A stretch of DNA of 64,000 nt, from positions 3,286,001 to 3,350,000 of the forward strand of contig NZ_CP029463.1 of the NCBI RefSeq assembly GCF_003148385.1, given 5' to 3'. Numbering within the stretch: position 1 is the first letter of the stretch; every line of letters begins with the position of its first letter. Below are positions 8,623-19,064 of this stretch, one piece after another. The DNA is from Flavobacterium sediminis (lineage in GTDB: Bacteria; Bacteroidota; Bacteroidia; Flavobacteriales; Flavobacteriaceae). The position numbers were made by a program, and so were the translations under genes. The notes beneath the pieces were generated by a model. The model was not told where the DNA came from and made no database searches. It saw nothing but the letters and a program-made list of their open reading frames with translations.

Positions 8623-9516
8623 TTAAATTCTGCCATAGTACATTGCCTTAACAATTCCGTCTGACAAACCTATTTTAGGCACATAGATTTGTCGGGCACC
8701 ACTCCATTTCATGGCACTTAAGTAAATTCGGGTTGCCGGTATGATCACATCGGCACGGTCAGGATTTAAGCCCAATTCTGCTATTCTTTGCTCATAGGTC
8801 ATAGCATTTAGCTTTTGATACTGAGAGTTTAAATAAACGTATGACAAAGGTTTGTCCTGATGTTTCTCAGATAATTTAAACAACTTATTTATATTACCAC
8901 CCGAACCTATTAAAGTTATATCGTCGTCCCAATCCTTTATGATCGATTTCATCCACTTCTCGATCTCTATCCATACAATTTCTGAGACCATATTATTAAG
9001 TAAACGAACGGTGCCTATTTTAAATGATTTAGAAATCACGATCTTTCCTTCTGAAAAAAGAGAAAATTCAGTACTACCTCCTCCTACATCTACATATAAA
9101 TAGGTTTTATCAGAATTAATAAATTGTTTCAGGTCAGAAGCAGCAATTATAGCAGCTTCCTTTTTTCCGTCTATTACATCAATTTTGATATCTGCCTTTT
9201 TTTTGATCAAGTCGACTATCTCTTTTCCGTTATAGGCCTCTCGCATAGCTGATGTAGCACACGCTTTATATTTTTCTACTTTGTGAACTTTCATTAATAA
9301 ATTAAAAGCTTTCATGGCATCCACCATTCGGGTTACGTTTTCTTCTGAAATTTCACCTACTGTAAAAGCATCTTGTCCCAAACGAATAGGTACTCTGACC
9401 AATGAGCTTTTATTAAACTGTGCAGGATGTCCTTTTTGCTCTACAATATTAGTAATTAACAAACGCATGGCATTTGAACCTATATCTATAGCAGCATATT
9501 TTTTTATTGTAATCAT
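8623..9516 (-). CDS. ppx: Exopolyphosphatase, Ppx/GppA family (short form)
   Basis: This 297-residue sugar-kinase-fold hydrolase has the N-terminal phosphate motif AIDIGSNAMRLLI, a second motif YVDVGGGSTEFSLF and GSGGNINKL. It removes terminal phosphates from polyphosphate or guanosine pentaphosphate. It lacks the C-terminal HD-like domain of the ~500-residue enterobacterial form, as is usual in this phylum. It starts 7 bp after ppk1, last in the sixA-ppk1-ppx operon, so synthesis and breakdown of polyphosphate are encoded together. Confidence 0.92.
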   Translation of the reverse strand: MITIKKYAAIDIGSNAMRLLITNIVEQKGHPAQFNKSSLVRVPIRLGQDAFTVGEISEENVTRMVDAMKAFNLLMKVHKVEKYKACATSAMREAYNGKEIVDLIKKKADIKIDVIDGKKEAAIIAASDLKQFINSDKTYLYVDVGGGSTEFSLFSEGKIVISKSFKIGTVRLLNNMVSEIVWIEIEKWMKSIIKDWDDDITLIGSGGNINKLFKLSEKHQDKPLSYVYLNSQYQKLNAMTYEQRIAELGLNPDRADVIIPATRIYLSAMKWSGARQIYVPKIGLSDGIVKAMYYGRI

Positions 9517-9523
9517 TAATTTA

Positions 9524-11638
9524 TTATATCTTTTCAGTAATCACTTCTAATTTGTTCTGATAATATTTATAGGTTTCCTGTTGGGATCTGAATGGTTTTT
9601 CCTCTCCTTTTTTTCTATATCTGTTTTTCAGATCATCCGACTGTATTCTGGCCTTTACATTAGCTTTCCAGCCGATCTCAAAGATTTCAATTAATTCCTG
9701 CTTAATATCATCATCATATATAGGACAAGTTACCTCTACTCTGGAATCTAAATTTCGGGTCATAAAATCTGCCGATGAAATGAACACTTCCGGATTACCG
9801 TCATTAGCGAAAATATAAAGTCTGGCATGCTCCAGATAATTATCTACAATACTAATTGCCTCAATGTTATCACTCATACCTTCAACTTGCGGTGCAATAC
9901 AGCAAATACCTCTTACGATCAACTGTATTTTTACACCTGCTCTGCTGGCATCGTAAAGCTTATCGATCATCTTAAAATCTGACAAGCTGTTCATCTTTAA
10001 TTTTATGTAAGCCTCTTTACCAGAAATAGCATTTAAGATCTCACGCTCAATGAGCTTATTGAATTTGGCTCTGGTGTAATGAGGCGAAACAAACAAATGC
10101 TTATAGCGATGTACCTTATAATTGACTTCAAAAAAGTCAAAAACTTTAGAAACATCTTTCAAAAGACGAGAATTGGCTGTAAAAAGCGTTAAATCGGTAT
10201 ATACTTTTGCGGTACTTTCATTAAAGTTTCCTGTAGAAATAAAACCGTAACGTTTTACCTTTCCTTCTTCGATCCTGTCTATCACACATATTTTACTGTG
10301 AACTTTTAAGCCTTTAACTCCGAAAATAAGTTCAATTCCCTCTGTTTGCATCTGCTCTGCATAATAAATGTTACTGGCTTCATCAAAACGAGCCTGTAAT
10401 TCGATCTGAACTGTAACTTTTTTACCATTCTTAGCCGCATTAACTAATGAACTGATGATCTGGGAGTTATTAGCCAATCGGTATAAGGTTATCTTAATAG
10501 ACATGACTTTAGGATCTAAAGCAGCTTCTCTCAGGAACTTTATTACATAAGAAAAAGATTGATAAGGAGCATTAAGCAAATAATCTTTTTCTCTTATCTT
10601 TTGCAACATACTACCTTCGATCTCTAATCCGGGAATCGGTAACGGCGTATTGGGTTTATAAAGAAGATCATATCGCCCTAAATTAGGGAAACTCATATAG
10701 TCTCTTCTGTTGTGGTAACGTCCTCCGGGAATAATACTATCCGAGCTGTCGATCTTCATCCGGTCTAATAGAAAACTAAGAAAATCTTTTTCTATAGCTT
10801 GATCATATACAAAACGAACAGGTTCCCCTATTCTGCGCTCTTTGACACTATCTGATATTTTTTCGATGAAACTCTTACTCAGATCACTATCAAATTCAAG
10901 CTGGGCATCCCGTGTGATCTTAATCATATGTGCCGAAATATTTTCGTACTCAAAGATATTAAAGATATAATCCAAATTAAGACGGATAACATCATCTAAA
11001 AGAATAACATACTGTTTTTCATTATTAGAAGGAAGAACCACAAAACGGTTAACGGTATTCGGGATTTCCACTACCGCATATCGAACTTCTTTTTTAGGAA
11101 TAAAGCTATCAATCAGTGATGTTTTTTTAGGCTTCATTTCCAAACGTACAGCCAAATAACCTGCTGTATCTTTTAATAATGGAAACTCGTTCAAATCATT
11201 CAACATGATCGTCACTACCGCCGGACTGACTTTTTGAATAAAATATTCGTGCAAAAAGTTTTTTTGCTCTTTAGAAACTTCTTTTTCATTAATAATAAAA
11301 ATATTTTCTTTTTGAAGCTTCTGTTCTATTTCACTTAAAATGCGTAAACTTTCTGATTGTTGTTCAATTACAATATCAGTGATTTCTTTTAAAAGTTCTG
11401 TCGCAGAAATACCGCCTAATACCTTTTCAGAATTGATCTTCTTATCATTTTTCATGCGTCGGATAGCTGCATAGCGAACCCGGAAGAACTCGTCTAAGTT
11501 ATTCGAAAATATTCCTAAAAAGCGTAATCGATCTAATAAAGGTACTGTTTCGTCTGCAGCTTCCTGCAATACTCTGGCATTAAAAGTTAGCCAACTCTTC
11601 TCTCGGTCAATATAAAAATTATGATGCGTGTTGTTCAT
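9524..11638 (-). CDS. ppk1: Polyphosphate kinase 1
   Basis: This 704-residue enzyme reversibly makes polyphosphate from ATP. The N domain has REKSWLTFNARVLQEA, and there is a PPK middle domain. The two phospholipase-D-like C domains carry the autophosphorylated His in KVHSKICVID and a second conserved motif EHARLYIF. Length and motifs match the family. Its start overlaps the end of sixA by 20 bp (11619-11638), which suggests translational coupling. Confidence 0.96.
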   Translation of the reverse strand: MNNTHHNFYIDREKSWLTFNARVLQEAADETVPLLDRLRFLGIFSNNLDEFFRVRYAAIRRMKNDKKINSEKVLGGISATELLKEITDIVIEQQSESLRILSEIEQKLQKENIFIINEKEVSKEQKNFLHEYFIQKVSPAVVTIMLNDLNEFPLLKDTAGYLAVRLEMKPKKTSLIDSFIPKKEVRYAVVEIPNTVNRFVVLPSNNEKQYVILLDDVIRLNLDYIFNIFEYENISAHMIKITRDAQLEFDSDLSKSFIEKISDSVKERRIGEPVRFVYDQAIEKDFLSFLLDRMKIDSSDSIIPGGRYHNRRDYMSFPNLGRYDLLYKPNTPLPIPGLEIEGSMLQKIREKDYLLNAPYQSFSYVIKFLREAALDPKVMSIKITLYRLANNSQIISSLVNAAKNGKKVTVQIELQARFDEASNIYYAEQMQTEGIELIFGVKGLKVHSKICVIDRIEEGKVKRYGFISTGNFNESTAKVYTDLTLFTANSRLLKDVSKVFDFFEVNYKVHRYKHLFVSPHYTRAKFNKLIEREILNAISGKEAYIKLKMNSLSDFKMIDKLYDASRAGVKIQLIVRGICCIAPQVEGMSDNIEAISIVDNYLEHARLYIFANDGNPEVFISSADFMTRNLDSRVEVTCPIYDDDIKQELIEIFEIGWKANVKARIQSDDLKNRYRKKGEEKPFRSQQETYKYYQNKLEVITEKI

Positions 11639-12122
11639 GCTTAAAATGACTTGGGAAAACTGTTTTTTTGATCCTACCTTTTTTTAGATCATTCCAGTCA
11701 TCCGTGTCAAATTCTAATAAAACAACTCCGGATGTAGGAACATTATCTATAAATCGGTCCCCAAATTTATTAACAAATTTTGTAATGGCATCATTATGCC
11801 CGAAAAGAATTAGATTATCATAAGTATTTGAACATTTTTTTATAGCCTTTTCTAAGGCAGATTCATCAAACGTATATAATTCATCCTTTAAAACAATCGT
11901 ATCTAAAGGTATTTGTAAATGATGTGAAAAGATTGTAGCCGTCTCTTTTGCTCTCTTTGCCACACTACTCCAGGCAATATATGTTTCCGGCAAATATTTA
12001 AGCAGTGCATCAGAAACTAAATGAGCATCTCTTATACCTCTCTGAGATAACGGACGGTCAATATCATTCAAGGGAGTTTCCCAACTCGATTTGGAGTGAC
12101 GGATAATAACTAAATTTTTCAT
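11619..12122 (-). CDS. SixA-like histidine phosphatase
   Basis: This 167-residue phosphoglycerate-mutase-like phosphatase has the catalytic RHSKSSW motif near the N-terminus, RAKETA in the middle and FGHNDAI with the second His. SixA proteins dephosphorylate phosphohistidine. It is first in the operon with ppk1 and ppx, which suggests a link to phosphate or polyphosphate control; the natural substrate is not known. Confidence 0.88.
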   Translation of the reverse strand: MKNLVIIRHSKSSWETPLNDIDRPLSQRGIRDAHLVSDALLKYLPETYIAWSSVAKRAKETATIFSHHLQIPLDTIVLKDELYTFDESALEKAIKKCSNTYDNLILFGHNDAITKFVNKFGDRFIDNVPTSGVVLLEFDTDDWNDLKKGRIKKTVFPSHFKHEQHAS

Positions 12123-12541
12123 AACAAATAGTATTTCATTTTTTTATTAGCAAAAAGAAATTGTTCCTATAAAGTAACGTTTTTTTTTTGAGACTTGCTA
12201 CCGTCAAAATGATAATTAAAAGTTAATTCATAGATTTTTTATTTCTTTTCATCGAAAAAAACAGCTTTTAGTAAAAGGAATGCACTTTTATTAACTACTT
12301 TAGCTTTGTAATTACAAAAAAACGCTCCCTACGTTTGAACTTGAATTCTCCTTAGTGATGAATTATTTTATTTAAATACTGCGAATTAAGCCCTAACTTA
12401 ATTTTTTATTATTAACCGTCCCTATTTTTAATTTTTTTTTAACCTCCCCCTATTCCTATAATTGCGGAGTCGATCTTGAGTCCGCTGAACTTTACTTATC
12501 TGACTTTTTGGAACGTAAATGTTTAACAAAAAGTAGAGGTT
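12123..12541. other. Divergent intergenic region before the adhesin operon
   Basis: This is 419 bp of A/T-rich DNA without a gene. TAGCTTTG at 12301-12308 fits the -7 consensus for the plus strand and would give a leader of about 230 nt. GCGGA (12464-12468) and TCCGC (12481-12485) can form a small hairpin in that leader. No tRNA or riboswitch class was recognised. Confidence 0.4.
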
Positions 12542-15500
12542 ATGAAAGCAAAAATTACACTATTGCTGTTAGTTATTGCTATTGGGATAAAAACGTCTTA
12601 CGCTCAATTTTCTCCCGATAGACCTGATTTAAGGTTGTGTGGAACGGCTCCGAATTATTATCTGGATTATTTTAATTGTACATCCAATAATTATACTTTA
12701 GATAATGTTTTTTTAAGCCTTACCGATGTCAATGGCGTTCCGCTTGACGACACGACCTGTACACCCGGTACTTCACATACCATGTACATTATGCTGAATT
12801 ATACATCTAATTCTAATAGCAATATTTATCACGCACGAATGTTTGCCGATTTAATCATTGACGGAGTGGCAACTTCTATCAATGTCAATTTCGGTACTGT
12901 TTCGCCCGGAGCGGGACAACGATTATTATACGGTCCGTTTACATGGATCTGCGGACAAGAAATTATACTAAGTAATATATTGATTGTATGGAAAACATCC
13001 GGGGATAATACAGAGCTAGTCCCTTATGATTGTAGCTCATACAGCAAATCACAATGTGAACTGCCGGGAGGTGTTGTAGTAACAGCTCCGCTTGCCGTTC
13101 AGTTTACATATAACGGCTGTACAACCGGAAATCAATCAGAAATTCAATTTAATTCCACTACAACCGGTGGAACACCTCCGTATACTTACGCTTGGGATTT
13201 TGATTCTGACGGAACAATAGATAGCACTGTTGAAAATCCGGTTTATACCTATAACAACACAATAAGCAATTCCGCTACATTAATGGTAATGGACTCTAAT
13301 GGTTTATCAAATACATATTTATTAGCCATTAACTATCCAAGTGAATTATTCATCAATGCCAATGTTCAAAATCTGGATTGCACACCGGGATCTACTGCTT
13401 CTATAGATATCACGCCTACAGGAGGAACTCCTCCTTACACTTATTTATGGAACACCGGAGATACCACTGAAGACCTGAGCAATTTAAATATAGGCACTTA
13501 TACTGTTACAGTTACAGATGCCGTTGGATGTACTAAAGATTACAGTACTACCATTTCTCCTGTTATTTGTTGTCAATTTGAAGTTACCTGTCCAACCTTT
13601 CCTAATCAAGCACTTCAATGTTACGATTTACTACCTCCTGAAGGAAGTATAACCGAATCTGAATTTGAAGCTCTTGGAAACGGAGACGGAATTATTGGTA
13701 ATGATCCTTGTGGAATCATAGAAATCGTAGCAACTAACAGTCCTTATGCCGGTTGTAATACCACTATAACAAGAACCTATACAATAACAGAATATCAAGA
13801 CGATAATTCAAACGGGGTCAGAGATTTCGGAGAAGATACTGTTTTAAATACAACATCTTGTGACCAAATTATTTTAATTAATGACACCACTCCTCCGACT
13901 ATCGATGCAGTTGCTAACGATATGACTGTGGAATGTGACGGTAATGGAAATACCAATCAACTTCAGGCTTGGCTTAATGCTAACGGCGGGGCTTCGTCTT
14001 CCGATGATTGCTCTAATGTAACCTGGTCGAATGATTATACGACACTATCCGATCTTTGTGGCGCTACAGGTTCGGTTTTAGTAACCTTTACCGCTACTGA
14101 TGATTGTGGCAATTCCAATTCCACTTCCGCGACCTTTACCATTGAGGATACTACTGCTCCGACTATCGATGTTGTAGCTAACGATATGACGGTAGAATGT
14201 GACGGTAATGGAAATACAAATCAACTTCAGGCTTGGCTTAATGCTAACGGCGGGGCTTCGTCTTCCGACGATTGTTCCAATGTAACCTGGTCGAACGATT
14301 ATACGACACTATCTGATCTTTGCGGGGCTACAGGTTCTGTAACCGTTACTTTTACCGCTACAGATGATTGTGGTAATTCCAATTCTACTTCCGCTACCTT
14401 TACCATTGAGGATACTACTGCTCCGACTATCGATGCAGTTGCTAATGATATGACGGTAGAATGTGACGGTAATGGAAATACCAATCAACTTCAGGCTTGG
14501 CTTAATGCTAACGGCGGGGCTTCGTCTTCCGACGATTGTTCCAATGTAACCTGGTTGAATGATTATACGACACTATCCGATCTTTGCGGCGCTACAGGTT
14601 CTGTAACCGTTACTTTTACCGCTACGGATGATTGTGGTAATTCCAATTCCACTTCCGCTACCTTTACCATTGAGGATACTACTGCTCCGACTATCGATGT
14701 TGTAGCTAACGATATGACGGTAGAATGTGACGGTAATGGAAACACTACTCAGTTACAAAACTGGTTGGCGGCTAACGGCGGCGCTTCATCTTCCGACGAT
14801 TGTTCCAATGTAACCTGGTCGAATGATTATACGACACTATCCGATCTTTGCGGCGCTACAGGTTCTGTAACCGTTACTTTTACCGCTACGGATGATTGTG
14901 GTAATTCCAATTCCACTTCCGCTACCTTTACCATTGAGGATACTACTGCTCCGACTATCGATGTTGTAGCTAACGATATGACTGTGGAATGTGACGGTAA
15001 TGGAAACACTACTCAGTTACAAAACTGGTTGGCGGCTAACGGCGGCGCTTCATCTTCCGATGATTGTTCCAATGTAACCTGGTCGAACGATTATACGACA
15101 CTATCTGATCTTTGCGGGGCTACAGGTTCTGTAACCGTTACTTTTACCGCTACAGATGATTGTGGTAATTCCAATTCTACTTCCGCTACCTTTACCATTG
15201 AGGATACTACTGCTCCGACTATCGATGCAGTTGCTAACGATATGACGGTAGAATGTGACGGTAATGGAAATACCAATCAACTTCAGGCTTGGCTTAATGC
15301 TAACGGCGGGGCTTCATCTTCCGATGATTGTTCCAATGTAACCTGGTCGAACGATTATACGACACTATCCGATCTTTGCGGGGCTACAGGTTCTGTAACC
15401 GTTACTTTTACCGCTACTGATGATTGTGGTAATTCCACTTCCACTTCCGCTACCTTTACCATTGAGGATACTACTGCTCCGACTATCGATGTTGTAGCTA

Positions 15501-18109
15501 ACAATATGACGGTAGAATGTGACGGTAATGGAAATACCAATCAGTTACAAAACTGGCTGGCGGCTAACGGCGGGGCTTCATCTTCCGATGATTGCTCTAA
15601 TGTAACCTGGTCGAACGATTATACGACACTATCCGATCTTTGCGGGGCTACAGGTTCTGTAACCGTTACTTTTACCGCTACTGATGATTGTGGTAATTCC
15701 ACTTCCACTTCCGCTACCTTTACCATTGAGGATACTACGGCGCCGACTATCGATGTTGTAGCTAACGATATGACGGTAGAATGTGACGGCTTGGGAAATA
15801 CCAGTCAACTTCAGGCTTGGCTTAATGCTAACGGTGGTGCTTCGTCTTCCGATGATTGCTCTAATGTAACCTGGTCGAATGATTATACAATACTATCCGA
15901 TCTTTGCGGGGCTACAGGTTCTGTAACCGTTACTTTTACCGCTACTGATGATTGTGGTAATTCCACTTCCACTTCCGCTACCTTTACCATTGAGGATACT
16001 ACTGCTCCGACTATCGATACAATTGCTAACGATATGACGGTAGAATGTGACGGTAATGGAAATACCAATCAGTTACAAAACTGGCTGGCGGCTAACGGCG
16101 GGGCTTCATCTTCCGATGATTGCTCTAATGTAACCTGGTCGAATGATTATACGACACTATCCGATCTTTGCGGGGCTACAGGTTCGGTTTTAGTTACTTT
16201 TACCGCTACAGATGATTGTGGTAATTCCAATTCCACTTCCGCTACCTTTACCATTGAGGATACTACGGCGCCGACTATCGATGTTGTAGCTAACGATATG
16301 ACGGTAGAATGTGACGGTAATGGAAATACCAGTCAACTTCAGGCTTGGCTTAATGCTAACGGTGGTGCTTCGTCTTCCGATGATTGCTCTAATGTAACCT
16401 GGTCGAATGATTATACAATACTATCCGATCTTTGCGGGGCTACAGGTTCGGTTTTAGTTACTTTTACCGCTACAGATGATTGTGGTAATTCCAATTCCAC
16501 TTCCGCTACCTTTACCATTGAGGATACTACGGCGCCGACTATCGATGCAGTTGCTAACGATATGACGGTAGAATGTGACGGTAATGGAAATACAAATCAA
16601 CTTCAGGCTTGGCTTAATGCTAACGGCGGTGCTTCGTCTTCTGATGATTGCTCTAATGTAACCTGGTCGAACGATTATACGACACTATCCGATCTTTGTG
16701 GCGCTACAGGTTCTGTAACCGTTACTTTTACCGCTACGGATGATTGTGGTAATTCCAATTCCACTTCCGCGACCTTTACCATTGAGGATACTACTGCTCC
16801 GACTATCGATACAATTGCTAACGATATGACGGTAGAATGTGACGGTAATGGAAATACAAATCAACTTCAGGCTTGGCTTAATGCTAACGGCGGGGCTTCG
16901 TCTTCCGATGATTGTTCCAATGTAACCTGGTCGAATGATTATACGACACTATCCGATCTTTGTGGCGCTACAGGTTCGGTTTTAGTAACCTTTACCGCTA
17001 CGGATGATTGTGGTAATTCCAATTCCACTTCCGCGACCTTTACCATTGAGGATACTACTGCTCCGGCATTTAGTTCGACCTTACCTTCAAATATAACTGT
17101 TGAATGTGATGAAGTACCTATAGCAGAAACTATTTCGGCTACAGACAATTGTTCGGCTACAGCCACAGTAACTCTAAATGAAGAAGTTATTTCAAATGGC
17201 GATTGTGCCGGTGAATATACTTTAATCAGAACTTGGACTGCTACAGACGATTGTGGCAATGAAACTTCTTACAGTCAGACTATTACTGTATTTGACAATA
17301 CACCTCCAGTTTTAGTAACAGAAGTAGATAGTGAACTATCAGTAAATTGTGATGAAGTTCCCGAAATCCCGCAGTTAGAATTCAATGATAATTGTTCTAA
17401 TGTAGCAGATGTTATTTATAATGAAACGACAACTATCATTTCAATTTATGAATATGTAATTGTAAGAGAATGGACTTATTATGACGATTGTGGTAATAGT
17501 GATAGTTTTACACAAACTGTAAATGTTACTGTAGGTCAGCCTTTTGATGCAATTCCTTACTCTATCTGTATTGAAGAGGAACCTATTGATTTATTTACTA
17601 TATTAGAAAGCTCAATACCTACAAACGGGGAATGGATTGAAGTAACAAATTCAGGAGGATTATCCGGTTCTTATTTTGATCCTACAAATGTAGCTGTAGG
17701 ATATTATACCCTACAATATATTGTAGAACTTGAGGATAATGATTGCCCGATGATTTTTGAAATCTATATGCATGTACATGATGATTGTGTGGTATTGCCG
17801 GCATGTTCGGTTAAGGTTTATAATGCTGTTTCTCCTAACAATGACGGATATAATGATATATTCTTCATTGACGGACTCAATTGTTATCCTGATAATACGG
17901 TTCAAATTTACAACCGTTGGGGTATCTTAGTTTACGAAGCAAGCGGTTATGATAATCAATTGGTTGCGTTCAGCGGTTATTCAGACGGAAGAGGTACATT
18001 TAACAAAAATGAACTTTTACCGGACGGAACTTATTTCTATATCATCAGATATAAAGATGAAGAAAACCAAACCAACGATTTATCCGGGTATTTATATTTA
18101 ACCCGTTAA
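12542..18109 (+). CDS. Giant repeat adhesin with T9SS type B (gliding-motility-associated) C-terminal domain
   Basis: This 1855-residue cell-surface protein has a signal peptide at about 1-21. A PKD-like domain lies at about 185-265 (TYAWDFDSDGTIDSTVENPV), and a SprB repeat at about 275-340 (GGTPPYTYLWNTGDTTEDLS). Twelve near-identical 88-residue HYR/immunoglobulin-like repeats span about 451-1506. Two diverged repeats follow. The C-terminal ~95 residues (AVSPNNDGYNDIFFIDGLNC through DLSGYLYLTR) form the type B sorting domain. Each repeat has four cysteines. Proteins of this layout, such as SprB, are exported by T9SS, and the genes next to it (PorP/SprF, OmpA family) fit export and anchoring. 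Adhesion or gliding is inferred. Confidence 0.93.
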   Translation: MKAKITLLLLVIAIGIKTSYAQFSPDRPDLRLCGTAPNYYLDYFNCTSNNYTLDNVFLSLTDVNGVPLDDTTCTPGTSHTMYIMLNYTSNSNSNIYHARMFADLIIDGVATSINVNFGTVSPGAGQRLLYGPFTWICGQEIILSNILIVWKTSGDNTELVPYDCSSYSKSQCELPGGVVVTAPLAVQFTYNGCTTGNQSEIQFNSTTTGGTPPYTYAWDFDSDGTIDSTVENPVYTYNNTISNSATLMVMDSNGLSNTYLLAINYPSELFINANVQNLDCTPGSTASIDITPTGGTPPYTYLWNTGDTTEDLSNLNIGTYTVTVTDAVGCTKDYSTTISPVICCQFEVTCPTFPNQALQCYDLLPPEGSITESEFEALGNGDGIIGNDPCGIIEIVATNSPYAGCNTTITRTYTITEYQDDNSNGVRDFGEDTVLNTTSCDQIILINDTTPPTIDAVANDMTVECDGNGNTNQLQAWLNANGGASSSDDCSNVTWSNDYTTLSDLCGATGSVLVTFTATDDCGNSNSTSATFTIEDTTAPTIDVVANDMTVECDGNGNTNQLQAWLNANGGASSSDDCSNVTWSNDYTTLSDLCGATGSVTVTFTATDDCGNSNSTSATFTIEDTTAPTIDAVANDMTVECDGNGNTNQLQAWLNANGGASSSDDCSNVTWLNDYTTLSDLCGATGSVTVTFTATDDCGNSNSTSATFTIEDTTAPTIDVVANDMTVECDGNGNTTQLQNWLAANGGASSSDDCSNVTWSNDYTTLSDLCGATGSVTVTFTATDDCGNSNSTSATFTIEDTTAPTIDVVANDMTVECDGNGNTTQLQNWLAANGGASSSDDCSNVTWSNDYTTLSDLCGATGSVTVTFTATDDCGNSNSTSATFTIEDTTAPTIDAVANDMTVECDGNGNTNQLQAWLNANGGASSSDDCSNVTWSNDYTTLSDLCGATGSVTVTFTATDDCGNSTSTSATFTIEDTTAPTIDVVANNMTVECDGNGNTNQLQNWLAANGGASSSDDCSNVTWSNDYTTLSDLCGATGSVTVTFTATDDCGNSTSTSATFTIEDTTAPTIDVVANDMTVECDGLGNTSQLQAWLNANGGASSSDDCSNVTWSNDYTILSDLCGATGSVTVTFTATDDCGNSTSTSATFTIEDTTAPTIDTIANDMTVECDGNGNTNQLQNWLAANGGASSSDDCSNVTWSNDYTTLSDLCGATGSVLVTFTATDDCGNSNSTSATFTIEDTTAPTIDVVANDMTVECDGNGNTSQLQAWLNANGGASSSDDCSNVTWSNDYTILSDLCGATGSVLVTFTATDDCGNSNSTSATFTIEDTTAPTIDAVANDMTVECDGNGNTNQLQAWLNANGGASSSDDCSNVTWSNDYTTLSDLCGATGSVTVTFTATDDCGNSNSTSATFTIEDTTAPTIDTIANDMTVECDGNGNTNQLQAWLNANGGASSSDDCSNVTWSNDYTTLSDLCGATGSVLVTFTATDDCGNSNSTSATFTIEDTTAPAFSSTLPSNITVECDEVPIAETISATDNCSATATVTLNEEVISNGDCAGEYTLIRTWTATDDCGNETSYSQTITVFDNTPPVLVTEVDSELSVNCDEVPEIPQLEFNDNCSNVADVIYNETTTIISIYEYVIVREWTYYDDCGNSDSFTQTVNVTVGQPFDAIPYSICIEEEPIDLFTILESSIPTNGEWIEVTNSGGLSGSYFDPTNVAVGYYTLQYIVELEDNDCPMIFEIYMHVHDDCVVLPACSVKVYNAVSPNNDGYNDIFFIDGLNCYPDNTVQIYNRWGILVYEASGYDNQLVAFSGYSDGRGTFNKNELLPDGTYFYIIRYKDEENQTNDLSGYLYLTR
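13892..17059 (+). repeat. Twelve tandem 264-bp repeats in the adhesin gene
   Basis: The period is exactly 264 bp (88 codons), 12 copies, nearly identical at DNA level. Variant blocks are shuffled between copies: AVA/VVA/TIA near the start, WLNANGG/WLAANGG, YTTL/YTIL, SVTV/SVLV and NSNST/NSTST. Copies 4 and 5 are the same at protein level. Such a mosaic suggests recent duplication and gene conversion. Short minus-strand frames through it are shadows. Confidence 0.97.
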
Positions 18110-18144
18110 CCTGAACAGCTATAATTAACAAAAAAGAAATTATC

Positions 18145-19053
18145 ATGAAAACACTATATATCATCATATTATCTGTATTGTTACCTCTTTTGTGTTTAGG
18201 TCAACAAGATTCACAATATACACAGTATATGTACAATACATTGAATGTAAATCCAGCTTATGCCGGTTCAAGAGAATCATTAACCATGTTTTTATTGCAC
18301 CGCACACAATGGGTTGGATTAGACGGAGCTCCGGTAACCAATAACGTTTCAGCACACACTCCACTGGGAGATTCAAACTTCGGTTTAGGATTATCATTTG
18401 TTAATGACCGAATAGGACCTACAGATGAAAATACCATTACAGCCAGTTTAGCGTACTTTATTCAGATCTCTGAAAACTACAAACTATCTGTAGGGTTAAG
18501 CGGAACAGCTGATTTTTTCAATCTGGACGTTAATAAACTGGATATTTACCATCAGACTGATCCTCAGTTTCAAAATTTCAACAATTCAGTTTCACCGAAT
18601 TTAGGAGCCGGATTATATTTATTCTCCGATAAAACATATTTCGGTCTGTCTGTTCCCAACTTTTTTGAAACCAATCGTTACAACGATAACGATGTCACTG
18701 TAAATAAAGAAAAAATGCACTTCTACGCAATTGCCGGACATGTATTTGAATTCAATCCGAATTTAAAATTTAAACCGGCCGTTTTAACGAAACTGGTAGA
18801 AGGCGCACCTTTTCAATTAGATGTTACGGCCAACTTTTTATTGTATGATAAATTTACTATCGGAGCTGCTTATCGTTGGGATTCAGCCATAAGCGGACTT
18901 GTAGGTTTTCAGATTACCAATTCAATCTTTGTCGGTTACGGATATGATAGAGAGACAACAAAACTGTCGAACTATAACTCCGGTTCCCATGAAATTTTTA
19001 TACGATTTGAAATCTTTAAAAATAACCGAATCACTTCGCCGAGATTCTTCTAA
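18145..19053 (+). CDS. PorP/SprF family outer membrane protein
   Basis: This 302-residue protein has a signal peptide (about 1-20), then the family opening QDSQYTQYMYNTLNVNPAYAGS and beta-barrel strands. PorP/SprF proteins are partners of type B sorting-domain substrates and help attach them to the cell surface. It starts 35 bp after the adhesin gene, so its likely partner is that adhesin. Its first 19 bases are identical to those of the next gene. Confidence 0.93.
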   Translation: MKTLYIIILSVLLPLLCLGQQDSQYTQYMYNTLNVNPAYAGSRESLTMFLLHRTQWVGLDGAPVTNNVSAHTPLGDSNFGLGLSFVNDRIGPTDENTITASLAYFIQISENYKLSVGLSGTADFFNLDVNKLDIYHQTDPQFQNFNNSVSPNLGAGLYLFSDKTYFGLSVPNFFETNRYNDNDVTVNKEKMHFYAIAGHVFEFNPNLKFKPAVLTKLVEGAPFQLDVTANFLLYDKFTIGAAYRWDSAISGLVGFQITNSIFVGYGYDRETTKLSNYNSGSHEIFIRFEIFKNNRITSPRFF

Positions 19054-19064
19054 ATTGATTGATT

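Noticed and set aside
14299..17259. Series of ~60-residue minus-strand frames, all alike
   Set aside because: They recur every 264 bp because the adhesin repeat recurs; they are antisense shadows with no start signals.
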